From: UBA668 sp046086305 | Lineage (GTDB): Bacteria; Actinomycetota; Acidimicrobiia; Acidimicrobiales; Ilumatobacteraceae | Direction: 5' to 3' | Length of the DNA: 64,000 nucleotides | NCBI GenBank assembly: GCA_046086305.1 | Contig: JBJSXI010000044.1 | Coordinates: forward strand, 1-64,000 | Part shown: positions 34,264 through 42,320 of the stretch, in pieces | Numbering within the stretch: position 1 is the first letter of the stretch | Layout: every line of letters begins with the position of its first letter | Notes under the pieces: generated by a model | Told to the model about the DNA's origin: nothing | What the model saw: only the letters and a program-made list of their open reading frames with translations | Database searches by the model: none | Position numbers and translations under genes: made by a program

Positions 34264-34682
34264 CCGAACGCCCGTCGGTCACCAACATCGCTGCCCGCGC
34301 GGTCGAGGTTGCGATCTTCGCGCCGATCGGGCTCATCGACCTGCTCCGTCATGATGGGCCTCGGCTCGTCGACGAACGTCGACGTTCCGTCGAACATCAG
34401 GTACGCACTGCGCACATGATCGGCAAGATGAGCGTCGCCGTCGCGCGAACGAAGATGCGCCAGCGAGCCGAGCCCGCGACACCCGGGACGCAGCGTGTGT
34501 CGGCCCCGGCACCCCGCCCGGAGGAGCCTTTTGCCGGGTACGACTCGCTCCCGGCCGCCGAGGTCGTCGCGCTCCTCGAGCGGTTGCGGCCCGACGAGAT
34601 CGACCGTGTGCGCTCGTACGAGGCAGCCACGCGTGCCCGTCGGACGGTGCTGGCCAAGGTCGACCAGTTGTCCGCTGCCTGA
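34260..34682 (+). CDS. Conserved hypothetical protein with C-terminal helical hairpin
   Basis: This 140-residue protein begins at ATG 34260 (ATGA overlap). The N-terminal half is helical and amphipathic (AVEVAIFAPIGLIDLLRHDG). A Pro/Ala linker follows, and the end carries the pattern LPAAEVVALLERLRPDEIDRV, residues of which recur in many actinobacterial small proteins, including lipid-droplet-associated ones. Membrane-surface or lipid-droplet association is only a suggestion. It overlaps the acetyltransferase start (TGATG). Confidence 0.6.
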   Translation: MTERPSVTNIAARAVEVAIFAPIGLIDLLRHDGPRLVDERRRSVEHQVRTAHMIGKMSVAVARTKMRQRAEPATPGTQRVSAPAPRPEEPFAGYDSLPAAEVVALLERLRPDEIDRVRSYEAATRARRTVLAKVDQLSAA

Positions 34683-35125
34683 TGGAGTTCGCTGTCCGGC
34701 GCCTGCGTCGGGACGACTGCACCCTCGTCGGCTGGCTCGAGCAGCTTGCCCGCTCTGCGGCGGCGGAGATCCGTGGAGGGCCGGCGCTGTTGGCAGAAAC
34801 ACCCCTGGTGGGCGACTGGGGGGATCATGTCGATGACGACCGGCGTCCGACCTGGGTCTCGACGCTCGACGGTGACGCGGTGGGATTTCTCGAGGCAAAG
34901 GTCGATGGCGTGACCCTCAGTGTGCGACAGGTCTTCGTGCATCCCGATGCACGCGAGCACGGACTCGGCGACGAGTTGCTCGCTGCGGCCGTCGAGCACG
35001 CACGGCGGAGCGGATGCGTCCGCGTGGAGGGCACGGCCCTGCCCGGCGACCGTGACACCAAGAACCTCTACGAGCGTGCCGGGATCACGGCCAGGAAGAT
35101 CACCGTGTCGAGGACGCTCGACTGA
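34682..35125 (+). CDS. GNAT-family N-acetyltransferase
   Basis: This 147-residue acetyltransferase of the GNAT fold has the acetyl-CoA site VRQVFVHPDAREHGLGDELLAAA (R/Q-x-x-G-x-G/A type) around residues 80-105, and the late NLYERAGI motif. It would transfer an acetyl group to an amine; the substrate (protein, small molecule or aminoacyl group) is unknown. The start shares a base with the previous stop. Confidence 0.82.
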   Translation: MEFAVRRLRRDDCTLVGWLEQLARSAAAEIRGGPALLAETPLVGDWGDHVDDDRRPTWVSTLDGDAVGFLEAKVDGVTLSVRQVFVHPDAREHGLGDELLAAAVEHARRSGCVRVEGTALPGDRDTKNLYERAGITARKITVSRTLD

Positions 35126-35146
35126 GGAAGTGACCGCCGAACGGCG

Positions 35147-35932
35147 TCAGCGGCCCTTCCAGTCGGGTGGCCGCTTCTCGATGAACGCCGTCAGGCCCTC
35201 CTTGGTGTCCTCCGAGGCCAGGATCTTGCCGAATTCGGCGTTCGTCATCTCGATGAGGGTCTTGTCATCCGCAGTGTCGGCCGCGAGCACGACGCGCCGA
35301 CTCGCCCACACCGCAAGTGGGGCAGCCGCGGTGATCTGCGCCGCGAGAGCGAGCGCGGCGTCGAGCGCCTCGCCCGGGCCGACGAGTCGATTGACAAGGC
35401 CGAGTTGATGGGCGCGCTCGGCAGGAATCGGCTCACCGGTGAGGATCGCCTCCATGGCCGCAGCTCGTCCGATCGCCCGTGGCAGCCGGAACAGTCCACC
35501 GGCGCCGGCGATCAGGTTCCGCTTCACCTCAGCCAGACCGAACGCCGATCTCGTCGTGGCCACGACCATGTCGGCGGCGAGCACGATCTCGCACCCTCCT
35601 GCGGTGGCGAGCCCATCGACGGCGACGATCACCGGCTTCACCCGTTCCCTGTAGACGAACCCGGCGAAGCCGCCACGGGCCGTCCCGAGGGCCGCGCCCT
35701 GTCCGGAGTTGAGCGCCTTGAGGTCGGCCCCGGCGCAGAACACCGGCCGCTCCTGCCCGGCGGTCGATGCCGTGAGCACACCGACCCACACCTCGGGGTC
35801 GGCCTCCATCGCATCGATCGCGGCCTCGAGACCGGCCGCCACGTCGCCATTGACAGCGTTGCGGGCCTCGGGACGATTCAGGGTGATGACCGCAACGCGG
35901 CCGACGACCTCAGAGGTGACGATGTCGCTCAT
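35147..35932 (-). CDS. Enoyl-CoA hydratase/isomerase family protein
   Basis: This 261-residue crotonase-fold protein has the oxyanion-hole stretches FCAGADLKAL (about 65-75) and DGLATAGGCEIVLAAD (105-120). The first catalytic acid is in GLAEVKRNLIAGAGG, but the second catalytic glutamate of classical hydratases is replaced by the GAGG turn. It may thus be an isomerase or other crotonase activity rather than a standard enoyl-CoA hydratase. A -10 TACCGT lies 7 bases before the ATG. Confidence 0.82.
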   Translation of the reverse strand: MSDIVTSEVVGRVAVITLNRPEARNAVNGDVAAGLEAAIDAMEADPEVWVGVLTASTAGQERPVFCAGADLKALNSGQGAALGTARGGFAGFVYRERVKPVIVAVDGLATAGGCEIVLAADMVVATTRSAFGLAEVKRNLIAGAGGLFRLPRAIGRAAAMEAILTGEPIPAERAHQLGLVNRLVGPGEALDAALALAAQITAAAPLAVWASRRVVLAADTADDKTLIEMTNAEFGKILASEDTKEGLTAFIEKRPPDWKGR

Positions 35933-35939
35933 GGCGCCG

Positions 35940-35945
35940 ACGGTA
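35940..35945 (-). promoter_or_regulatory. -10 hexamer of the crotonase gene
   Basis: Minus-strand TACCGT lies 7 bases before ATG 35932, with no Shine-Dalgarno sequence. Confidence 0.55.
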
Positions 35946-35970
35946 GTGGTCGGCGACGAGGGGCGACGAG

Positions 35971-37278
35971 TCAGCCGGCGGGCGTGGGTGGCCGCTTCGG
36001 CGCTCGTGCGGCCGGGCGGGTCGGCCGCAGTGGCTTGGGCTGGGCGGCGGTCGAGGAGACCTCGATCCCGAACAGTGCGGCGATCTGGGGGAGCGCCGGG
36101 CCGAGACGCCGGACGGTGGCGACGAGCTCGTCACTCGATTGGGTCGGCGGTGCAGTGGCCTTGATCTGCTGACGCACCGGACTGAACGCCGCCGCCTCGA
36201 GCACGGCGACCCAGCGGTCGGCGAGCGCATCCGTGGTGAGATTCTCCGAGGCTGCCGCGGCGAGGCGAGCCGCGAGTTCGCTCGGGAAGCGAATCCCCGC
36301 CTTCGGGGGCTGCGACGACAACTTGAGTGCTCTGACCACACGACCGACACCGAGGGCGGCGTCGATGTCAGCGAGCCACAACTCGAGTTCGCGCTCCTGG
36401 CGAGTGGTCAGTGCTGCCTTCAGCGCGGCGGCGAGCTCACGGGTCGACTCATCGCGGGCGACCATCGGATCATCGGCGGCGACCACGACGCTGCGCAGAT
36501 CGCGCAGGTCGAGCTGATCGACCTCGGCCAGTGCCGCATCAGCACGGTCGCGCCACTCGGCGACCCGGAGGCCGGGCTGCAGATCTTCGGCCAACTTGAG
36601 CAGACCCTTCTCGTCGACCGTCGGTGCACCTTGCTCGCGAAGGGCTGCGTTCTGCGCCGCGATCGCCTGTCGAACGGCGGGAATGCCGCCCTGAAGGAGC
36701 GGCTCGGCGACGACGCGTTCGGCGGGGCCGAGCGCACCGAGCGCTGCGTCGCGGTGCACCCGCCCCGGACGGAGCCGCTTGGCCTTCGGACGCTGCGGCA
36801 ACTCGGGGGGCGCCTCGAAGCGGGGACGGCGCTCGGGCCGCCGACCACGGTCGGGTCGCGGACTGCGATCGGTCCGTGCGCCGCGGTCACTTCGTCCGTC
36901 GGCGGGCCCCGCCGACGCATCGCGGCGTGGTCCACGGCGCTCACCGTCGCGACGCGGACCCCGACGATCGTCCGATCGCCGGTCACCTCGCTCGCGACGG
37001 GCGAGTTGCTGGGTGACGCCCTCGAAGGGCGCATCGTTCACCTTGAGCTCGAGCAGGTTCCCCTTGCCCTCACGCTCCTTGATCACCGCGACGGAGAGAA
37101 TCGTGATGCCGTCGACGTCGTGGTCGGCCTCGGCTCGCAGGACCGCACCCACCGCCGCACCGGCGGGGACGAGGCTGCCGGCGACGACACCGCGGGGCTG
37201 CTGGGCCCCTGCCGCCCGCCACGTCCACGTGCCATCGGGGCGCGCACTGGTGAGCTCGATGTCGATCCGTCGGGACAT
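35971..37278 (-). CDS. Hypothetical protein with Arg/Asp-rich disordered linker
   Basis: This 435-residue protein has three parts. Residues about 1-85 are a beta-rich domain resembling a TRAM/OB strand order (VVAGSLVPAGAAVGAVLRAEAD). Residues about 95-165 are a low-complexity run of Arg, Asp, Gly and Pro. Residues about 170-430 are helical and Ala/Leu/Arg-rich. RNA binding is inferred from the TRAM-like N terminus and the charged linker. No enzyme motif is seen. The ATG is 8 bases after a TACCGT -10. Comparable proteins are familiar only from related actinobacteria; the function is unknown. Confidence 0.65.
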   Translation of the reverse strand: MSRRIDIELTSARPDGTWTWRAAGAQQPRGVVAGSLVPAGAAVGAVLRAEADHDVDGITILSVAVIKEREGKGNLLELKVNDAPFEGVTQQLARRERGDRRSDDRRGPRRDGERRGPRRDASAGPADGRSDRGARTDRSPRPDRGRRPERRPRFEAPPELPQRPKAKRLRPGRVHRDAALGALGPAERVVAEPLLQGGIPAVRQAIAAQNAALREQGAPTVDEKGLLKLAEDLQPGLRVAEWRDRADAALAEVDQLDLRDLRSVVVAADDPMVARDESTRELAAALKAALTTRQERELELWLADIDAALGVGRVVRALKLSSQPPKAGIRFPSELAARLAAAASENLTTDALADRWVAVLEAAAFSPVRQQIKATAPPTQSSDELVATVRRLGPALPQIAALFGIEVSSTAAQPKPLRPTRPAARAPKRPPTPAG

Positions 37279-37286
37279 GGGCGCCC

Positions 37287-37292
37287 ACGGTA
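37287..37292 (-). promoter_or_regulatory. -10 hexamer of the 35971-37278 gene
   Basis: Minus-strand TACCGT lies 8 bases before ATG 37278. Confidence 0.5.
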
Positions 37293-37331
37293 TCGGTTCG
37301 GGGCACCTCGCTCCACCGCCGGGCAGGCCGG

Positions 37332-37337
37332 TACTGT
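37332..37337 (+). promoter_or_regulatory. -10 hexamer of the gamma-carbonic anhydrase gene
   Basis: TACTGT lies 6 bases before ATG 37344, with no Shine-Dalgarno sequence. Confidence 0.55.
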
Positions 37338-37343
37338 GCGCGC

Positions 37344-37862
37344 ATGGGCATCTACGCGCTCGGGGAGCGGCATCCCGACATCCACCCGGACGCATATGTG
37401 CACCCCGAGGCGGTCATCATCGGCGATGTCTCGATCGGGCCGGAGAGCAGTATCTGGCCCGGAGCCGTGTTGCGAGGTGACGACGGGTTCATCCGGATCG
37501 GTGCCCGCACGAGTATCCAGGACAACGCGGTCATCCACACCACCCCACACACGCCGACACTCGTCGGCGACGACTGCGTCGTCGGTCATCTGGTCCACCT
37601 CGAGGGATGCACGGTCGAGGACTGGTGCCTCATCGGCAATGCGAGTGTCGTGCTGCACCGGGTCGTGGTGCGCTCGGGGGCGATCGTTGCGGCGAACGCC
37701 GTGGTGTTGAACGACACGGAGGTGCCCCCGAACGCCTTGGCGGTCGGTACGCCCGCCGCGATCAAGGCCGACCGGGCGCGACGCGCCGACATCGAACGCG
37801 GCGTCGAGGCCTACCGCCGTCGCGCCGCGACGTATCGGGGCCTGCTGCGCCGTCTCGACTGA
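37344..37862 (+). CDS. Gamma-carbonic anhydrase family protein (left-handed beta-helix)
   Basis: This 172-residue protein is a hexapeptide-repeat left-handed beta-helix (repeats such as VIIGDVSIGPESSIWPG). The histidines expected of the metal site lie in NAVIHTTPH and VGHLVHLEGC. Length fits the short PaaY/YrdA-type gamma-carbonic anhydrase family, many of which are acetyl- or thioesterase-like rather than carbonic anhydrases. A C-terminal helix closes it. prmA overlaps its stop by one base. Confidence 0.87.
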   Translation: MGIYALGERHPDIHPDAYVHPEAVIIGDVSIGPESSIWPGAVLRGDDGFIRIGARTSIQDNAVIHTTPHTPTLVGDDCVVGHLVHLEGCTVEDWCLIGNASVVLHRVVVRSGAIVAANAVVLNDTEVPPNALAVGTPAAIKADRARRADIERGVEAYRRRAATYRGLLRRLD

Positions 37863-38638
37863 TGCGCGCCCTCGTCGTCACCGTTGCGGCTCACGAGGTC
37901 GAGGTCGCCAGTGATGCGCTGTGGGCACTCGGCGTGATGGCCGTCGAGGAGCGACCGGGTCCGGACGGCTCGATCGAATTGTGGACGAGCCTCGACGGTG
38001 CCGACCCTGGCCCACTCGCCTGGCCGTGGCGAGAGGAGACGATCGACACCGCAGTTGCCGATACGTGGAAGGCATTCGCCCGCCCCACATTCGTGACACC
38101 GGATATCGCCATCGTGCCGACGTGGGTCGAGGCACCCCACGTCTCGACAGCGATTCGGATCGACCCTGCGGCAACCTTCGGGATGGGCGATCACCCGACG
38201 ACGCTGCTCACCGCGCGCGCCCTACAGCGTGGACTGCATCCGGGTGAGTGTGTCCTCGACGTCGGCTGCGGCAGCGGTGTCCTCGCGATCCTCGCCGCCC
38301 GCTGCGGCGCGAGTGCGGTCAGCGCGATCGACATCTCACCCGCGGCGATCGCCGCCACTGCGAGCAATGCCGCGATCAACGGCGTCGTCATCGACGCATC
38401 GACCACGCCGCTCGCGGAGGTGGCCGGTGTCTACGACCTCGTGGTGGCCAACATCCTCGCGCCGGTGCTGCTCGACCTCGCCCACGACCTGCGCCGGGTG
38501 ACCGGCCGACGGCTCATCCTGAGCGGACTCCTGGCGACCCGATACGAGCACGTGGTCGCTGCGCTCGCGCCGATGGTCGTCGACCAGGTCGACGAGCTCG
38601 ACGGGTGGGTCGCCGTCAGCGTCTCCGCAGCACCGTGA
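37862..38638 (+). CDS. prmA: Ribosomal protein L11 methyltransferase-like PrmA
   Basis: This 258-residue methyltransferase has an N-terminal substrate-binding domain and a SAM-binding core with LDVGCGSGVLAI (motif I). VVANILAPVLLDLA is the PrmA form of the catalytic Asn motif. It would methylate ribosomal protein L11. It is slightly shorter at the N terminus than E. coli PrmA. ATG 37862 overlaps the previous stop (TGATG). Its 3' end overlaps the convergent FAD oxidoreductase by 23 bases. Confidence 0.85.
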   Translation: MRALVVTVAAHEVEVASDALWALGVMAVEERPGPDGSIELWTSLDGADPGPLAWPWREETIDTAVADTWKAFARPTFVTPDIAIVPTWVEAPHVSTAIRIDPAATFGMGDHPTTLLTARALQRGLHPGECVLDVGCGSGVLAILAARCGASAVSAIDISPAAIAATASNAAINGVVIDASTTPLAEVAGVYDLVVANILAPVLLDLAHDLRRVTGRRLILSGLLATRYEHVVAALAPMVVDQVDELDGWVAVSVSAAP

Positions 38639-40175
38639 GCGCCGCATTGCGGCCACTCGCGCCCCATACCCCTGCGCCGGGGAACGTCGCCGCTCCGGTG
38701 AGGTAGAGGCCGTCCACCGCCGTCTCGTAGCGCGTCAGCTCGGGATGGGTCGGGCGCAGCACCGCGAGAGGTCCACCAGCGAAACTCGTCGCATGACCAT
38801 GGGGGAGGCGGAACTCTCGCTCGTAGGTGTCGGGGGTGACGGCCCGCCACTCCACGATCGTCTCGGCGAACGGGCCGTCGACGAGCGTGCCGTACAGGTC
38901 GAGCCAGCGGGCTGGCTCGGTGCTGCCGGCCCATCCGCCGCGGAGTCCGTACGGGGTGAAGAGGGCTTCGAGACTGAACACGTGACGACCCTCTGGCGCA
39001 ACCGATGGATCGTCGATCGTCGGCGTGTTGGCGAGGAACGCCGGCCGGGGGAGCACCTGTCCGGCACCCATCAACTCGAATCCACGATGCATGTCGGCGA
39101 TCGACGGGGCGACGACGTGGGTGGCTGCGACGGCCTCGGGCAACCCACCCTCGACCGCCGCCCGACACCGAGGCGCAGCAGTCAGCACGGCATCGAGTTT
39201 CGATTCGTAGCCGTCGCTGTGCGGCACGGTCTGCCATCTGCGCACGAGCCGAGCCGCACGGTCGGGGGGTGAGGTGAGCCAGCGGAGGAACGTGTCGTGC
39301 GGATTACACGCGCTCACCACGACATCGGCGGTGATCTCGGTCCCGTCCGCGAGCACGACCCCTCTCACTCCGTCGCCCTCACAGGTGATCGCACTGACCG
39401 ACGTCCCCGTGTACACCTGACCGCCGGCCCGCTCGAAGGCCAGTAGCAGGGTCCGTGGCACCTCGCCGCTCCCACCGATCGGCCGGCCGACCGTGGCGGC
39501 ATGACGGAATGCGTAGGTCAGCGCCCCGAGACCGGTGCCGGGGAACTCCGGTGAGACACCCCAGACCATCGGTCCGACGACCAGACCCGGTGACTGGAGC
39601 GCATCGGCCGAGAAGTACGAGCGCATGATCTCCGCTGCACTGCGCCGACTCCACCGCAGGAGCGTCGCGGCACCGCGACCGCGCGTACTCGCGATCCGTC
39701 GCAGGAGACCGCCGACACTCGGGACCTCGTTCGCCGCATCGAGGACCAGACGAACTGCCGGCAGGGCGTCCTCGAGATAGCGGCGGTAGGCAGGGACCTC
39801 GGCGGGATAGGACCGGGCGATCGACGCAATGGTCTCCTCGACCGAATGATGGATCGCCCATGCCGGTCCGCCCGACCACACCATGTTCACCTGCGAGGGA
39901 GCAACGTCGTGATAGCGCAGCCCCAGGTCGGCGAGCCCCAACTCGTCGGCGATGGGGGTCGAGCGGAACGTCAGGTGATCGCAGTTGCAGATGTTCACCG
40001 TCGCGCCGGCGAACGTCTCGCTGCCCGCAGTGCCACCCACGACGTCTCGCGCCTCGATGAGCAGCGTCCGCAGGCCCGCCCGGGCGAGATAGGCGGCACA
40101 GACGAGGCCGTTGTGACCCGCACCGATGACGATCGCATCACGGTCGCGGGATCCCACGGCGACATTCTGCACCAC
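38616..40175 (-). CDS. FAD-dependent oxidoreductase, phytoene-desaturase/amine-oxidase-like
   Basis: This 519-residue flavoprotein begins with the dinucleotide-binding fold IVIGAGHNGLVCAAYLARAG and the ATG-like GGTAGSE second motif. The C terminus has GLYLTGAATFPGAGVWGASGRNA, the FAD-contacting end of the phytoene-dehydrogenase/CrtI-like group (also 'pyridine nucleotide-disulfide oxidoreductase domain 2' proteins). No carotenoid biosynthesis gene is near, so the substrate is unknown. The start is probably GTG 40175; GTG 40157 is an alternative. Confidence 0.82.
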   Translation of the reverse strand: MVQNVAVGSRDRDAIVIGAGHNGLVCAAYLARAGLRTLLIEARDVVGGTAGSETFAGATVNICNCDHLTFRSTPIADELGLADLGLRYHDVAPSQVNMVWSGGPAWAIHHSVEETIASIARSYPAEVPAYRRYLEDALPAVRLVLDAANEVPSVGGLLRRIASTRGRGAATLLRWSRRSAAEIMRSYFSADALQSPGLVVGPMVWGVSPEFPGTGLGALTYAFRHAATVGRPIGGSGEVPRTLLLAFERAGGQVYTGTSVSAITCEGDGVRGVVLADGTEITADVVVSACNPHDTFLRWLTSPPDRAARLVRRWQTVPHSDGYESKLDAVLTAAPRCRAAVEGGLPEAVAATHVVAPSIADMHRGFELMGAGQVLPRPAFLANTPTIDDPSVAPEGRHVFSLEALFTPYGLRGGWAGSTEPARWLDLYGTLVDGPFAETIVEWRAVTPDTYEREFRLPHGHATSFAGGPLAVLRPTHPELTRYETAVDGLYLTGAATFPGAGVWGASGRNAALTVLRRR

Positions 40176-40200
40176 CGATGCGTCTGCGGCGCCACAGGGC

Positions 40201-40206
40201 TATCGT
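40201..40206 (+). promoter_or_regulatory. -10 hexamer of the creatininase-family gene
   Basis: TATCGT lies 6 bases before GTG 40213, with no Shine-Dalgarno sequence. Confidence 0.55.
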
Positions 40207-40212
40207 GCGGCC

Positions 40213-40986
40213 GTGTCCCGGTTCATCCCCGACCTGTCGGCCCCTCGCCTCGCCGAATTGATCGGCCCTCGGAGCATCATCGTCCAGCCGCTCGGCGCGA
40301 TCGAACAGCACGGCCCACATCTCCCACTCAGCACCGACAGCGTCATCGCGTCGGCCGTGGCTCGCGCAGCGGTGGATCGCGTGGGGGACGAGTTCGACGT
40401 CTGGCTGCTCCCGACCCTCGACTACACCAAGAGCAACGAACATGCCTGGTCGCCGGGCACCGTGTGGCTCTCGGCGACGACCTTGCTCCTAGTCCTCGAC
40501 GATCTCGGACGGTGCATCGCGTTGACCGGGGCGCAACGGTTGGTGTTCCTGAACGGACACGGCGGCAACAGTTCACTCGGCAGCGTGGCAAATCGCGACC
40601 TGCGGCTCGCCCACGGTCTGATGACCTTCCTCGCCCATCCCGGGGTGCCGCCCGACCAGGGCGGCGAGTCGGCGGCGAACGAACTGGGGATGGGTGTCCA
40701 CGGCGGTCACGACGAGACCTCGCTGATGCTCCACCTGGTCCCTCATCTCGTCGACATGGCGAAGGCCGAGCGCCGTGTTCCCGAGGGGCTGGCCGACAAC
40801 ACCTATGTGCGCTTCGGTGGTCAGGTCAGCTTCGGCTGGCTGAGCAACGACTTCCATCCGGATGGGTACATCGGCGATCCGACCGGAGCCAACGCCGACC
40901 ACGGCAGTCGGCTCTTCGAGGGAGCCGTCAGCGCGTTCTGCGCGGCACTCGGGGAGATCGCCCGATTCGACTTCGGGCGATCATGA
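40213..40986 (+). CDS. Creatininase-family metallohydrolase
   Basis: This 257-residue creatininase-fold protein has AIEQHGPHLPLSTDS (metal-binding Glu, His and Asp), NGHGGNS and VHGGHDETS, the canonical metal sites. The family covers creatinine amidohydrolase, the archaeal FAPy deformylase of flavin synthesis and the MftE peptidase. No mycofactocin genes are near. It is coupled (ATGA) to an M20 carbamoylase, so ring-opening or amide cleavage of a pyrimidine- or hydantoin-like compound is plausible. Substrate not determinable. Confidence 0.87.
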   Translation: MSRFIPDLSAPRLAELIGPRSIIVQPLGAIEQHGPHLPLSTDSVIASAVARAAVDRVGDEFDVWLLPTLDYTKSNEHAWSPGTVWLSATTLLLVLDDLGRCIALTGAQRLVFLNGHGGNSSLGSVANRDLRLAHGLMTFLAHPGVPPDQGGESAANELGMGVHGGHDETSLMLHLVPHLVDMAKAERRVPEGLADNTYVRFGGQVSFGWLSNDFHPDGYIGDPTGANADHGSRLFEGAVSAFCAALGEIARFDFGRS

Positions 40987-42260
40987 GCACGGCGCCCTCC
41001 TCGACGCACGACCTCCGGGTTGACATCGATCGCCTGTGGCGTCGCATCGAGCAACTCGGCGAGATCGGCGCCGTGATCGGTCCGAACGGCGAGCGCGGCA
41101 ACGCCCGGCTCGCCCTCACCGACGCCGACCGGGACGGGCGCGACCTCGTCGTCGCCTGGATGCGCGACCTCGACCTGACGGTGACGATCGATGCGATCGG
41201 CAACGTCATCGGCACGATGGCGGGACTCGACACGACCGCTGCGCCCGTGATGATCGGCTCACACATCGACACCGTGCGGACCGGCGGTCGCTTCGACGGC
41301 AACCTCGGTGTGCTCGCCGGCCTCGAGATCGTCGAGGTCCTCCGGTCGGCCGGGATGACACCTCGCCGACCCCTCAGCGTGGCGTTCTTCACCAACGAGG
41401 AGGGGGCACGTTTCGCCCCCGACATGCTCGGCAGTCTCGTGCATGTCGGCGGCATGCCGCTCGAGGAGGCCCTCGACGTCCGCGCAACAGATGACGGGGC
41501 GCGACTCGGCGAGGAATTGTCGAGGATCGGCTATGCGGGACCGATGCCGTGCCCGACGGCGGGTGCGCCCCACCGGTTCTTCGAGCTGCACATCGAACAG
41601 GGTCCGGTTCTCGAGGATGAAGGCATCACGATCGGGGTCGTCACCGGCGTCCAGGGCATCTCGTGGACCGAGCTGACGATCACCGGTCAGTCCGCCCATG
41701 CCGGCACCACCCCGATGCGCCTGCGCCACGACCCCGGACTGGTCGCCTCGTCCATCGCCGTCGGTGTCCGGAACATCGCTGCGGACATGGGCGGCACCCA
41801 AGTGGCCACGGTCGGTCGACTCGAGTTCCACCCGAACCTGGTCAACGTGGTGCCCGCACGGGTCGTGATGACGGTTGATCTCCGCAACACCGATGAGATG
41901 CTCCTGCGCTCGGCGGAGCGCCAGTTCCAGACACTGTGCGACGAGACTGCGCGCGCCGAGGGTGTGACGATCGAGCGGCGAACCCTTGCGCGGTTCGAAC
42001 CGGTCGACTTCGACCCGGCGATGATCGACCTCGTGGAGGCAACCGCGCGCCGACTCGGATACTCGACCCGCAGGATGCCGAGCGGCGCAGGTCACGATGC
42101 GCAGATGCTCGCCCGGATCTGCCCGACCGCCATGGTGTTCGTGCCCAGTGTCGATGGCCTGTCGCACAATCTGGCCGAGTACACCACTCCCGCCGACATC
42201 GCTGCAGGAGCCGATGTGCTTCTGCAGGTCGTGGTCGACCAACTCGACAACGTGTCCTGA
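40983..42260 (+). CDS. Zn-dependent hydrolase of the M20 carbamoylase family (hydantoinase/carbamoylase, AllC-like)
   Basis: This 425-residue protein has GSHIDTVRTGGRFDGNLG, FTNEEGARF, ELHIEQGPVLE and the dimerisation motif HAGTTPM, which define the N-carbamoyl-amino-acid hydrolase/allantoate amidohydrolase/beta-ureidopropionase branch. It would release ammonia and CO2 from an N-carbamoyl compound. ATG 40983 overlaps the creatininase gene. Alternatives are allantoate amidohydrolase and N-formyl pyrimidine deformylase; the opposing transporter and cytosine-deaminase-like operons suggest pyrimidine or hydantoin use. Confidence 0.87.
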   Translation: MSTAPSSTHDLRVDIDRLWRRIEQLGEIGAVIGPNGERGNARLALTDADRDGRDLVVAWMRDLDLTVTIDAIGNVIGTMAGLDTTAAPVMIGSHIDTVRTGGRFDGNLGVLAGLEIVEVLRSAGMTPRRPLSVAFFTNEEGARFAPDMLGSLVHVGGMPLEEALDVRATDDGARLGEELSRIGYAGPMPCPTAGAPHRFFELHIEQGPVLEDEGITIGVVTGVQGISWTELTITGQSAHAGTTPMRLRHDPGLVASSIAVGVRNIAADMGGTQVATVGRLEFHPNLVNVVPARVVMTVDLRNTDEMLLRSAERQFQTLCDETARAEGVTIERRTLARFEPVDFDPAMIDLVEATARRLGYSTRRMPSGAGHDAQMLARICPTAMVFVPSVDGLSHNLAEYTTPADIAAGADVLLQVVVDQLDNVS

Positions 42261-42265
42261 ACGCG

Positions 42266-42298
42266 CCACGGGGGCCGGCTCGACGCCGACCCCCGTGG
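42266..42298. terminator. Composite hairpin between convergent genes
   Basis: A 9-bp stem (42266-42274 with 42290-42298, ccacggggg paired to cccccgtgg) encloses a second 4-bp stem (42276-42279 with 42285-42288) with a 5-base loop. No T-run. It lies between the convergent M20 gene and the transporter binding protein, so it may act in both directions. Confidence 0.6.
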
Positions 42299-42320
42299 GT
42301 ATGTCAGATGCTCGATCGGC

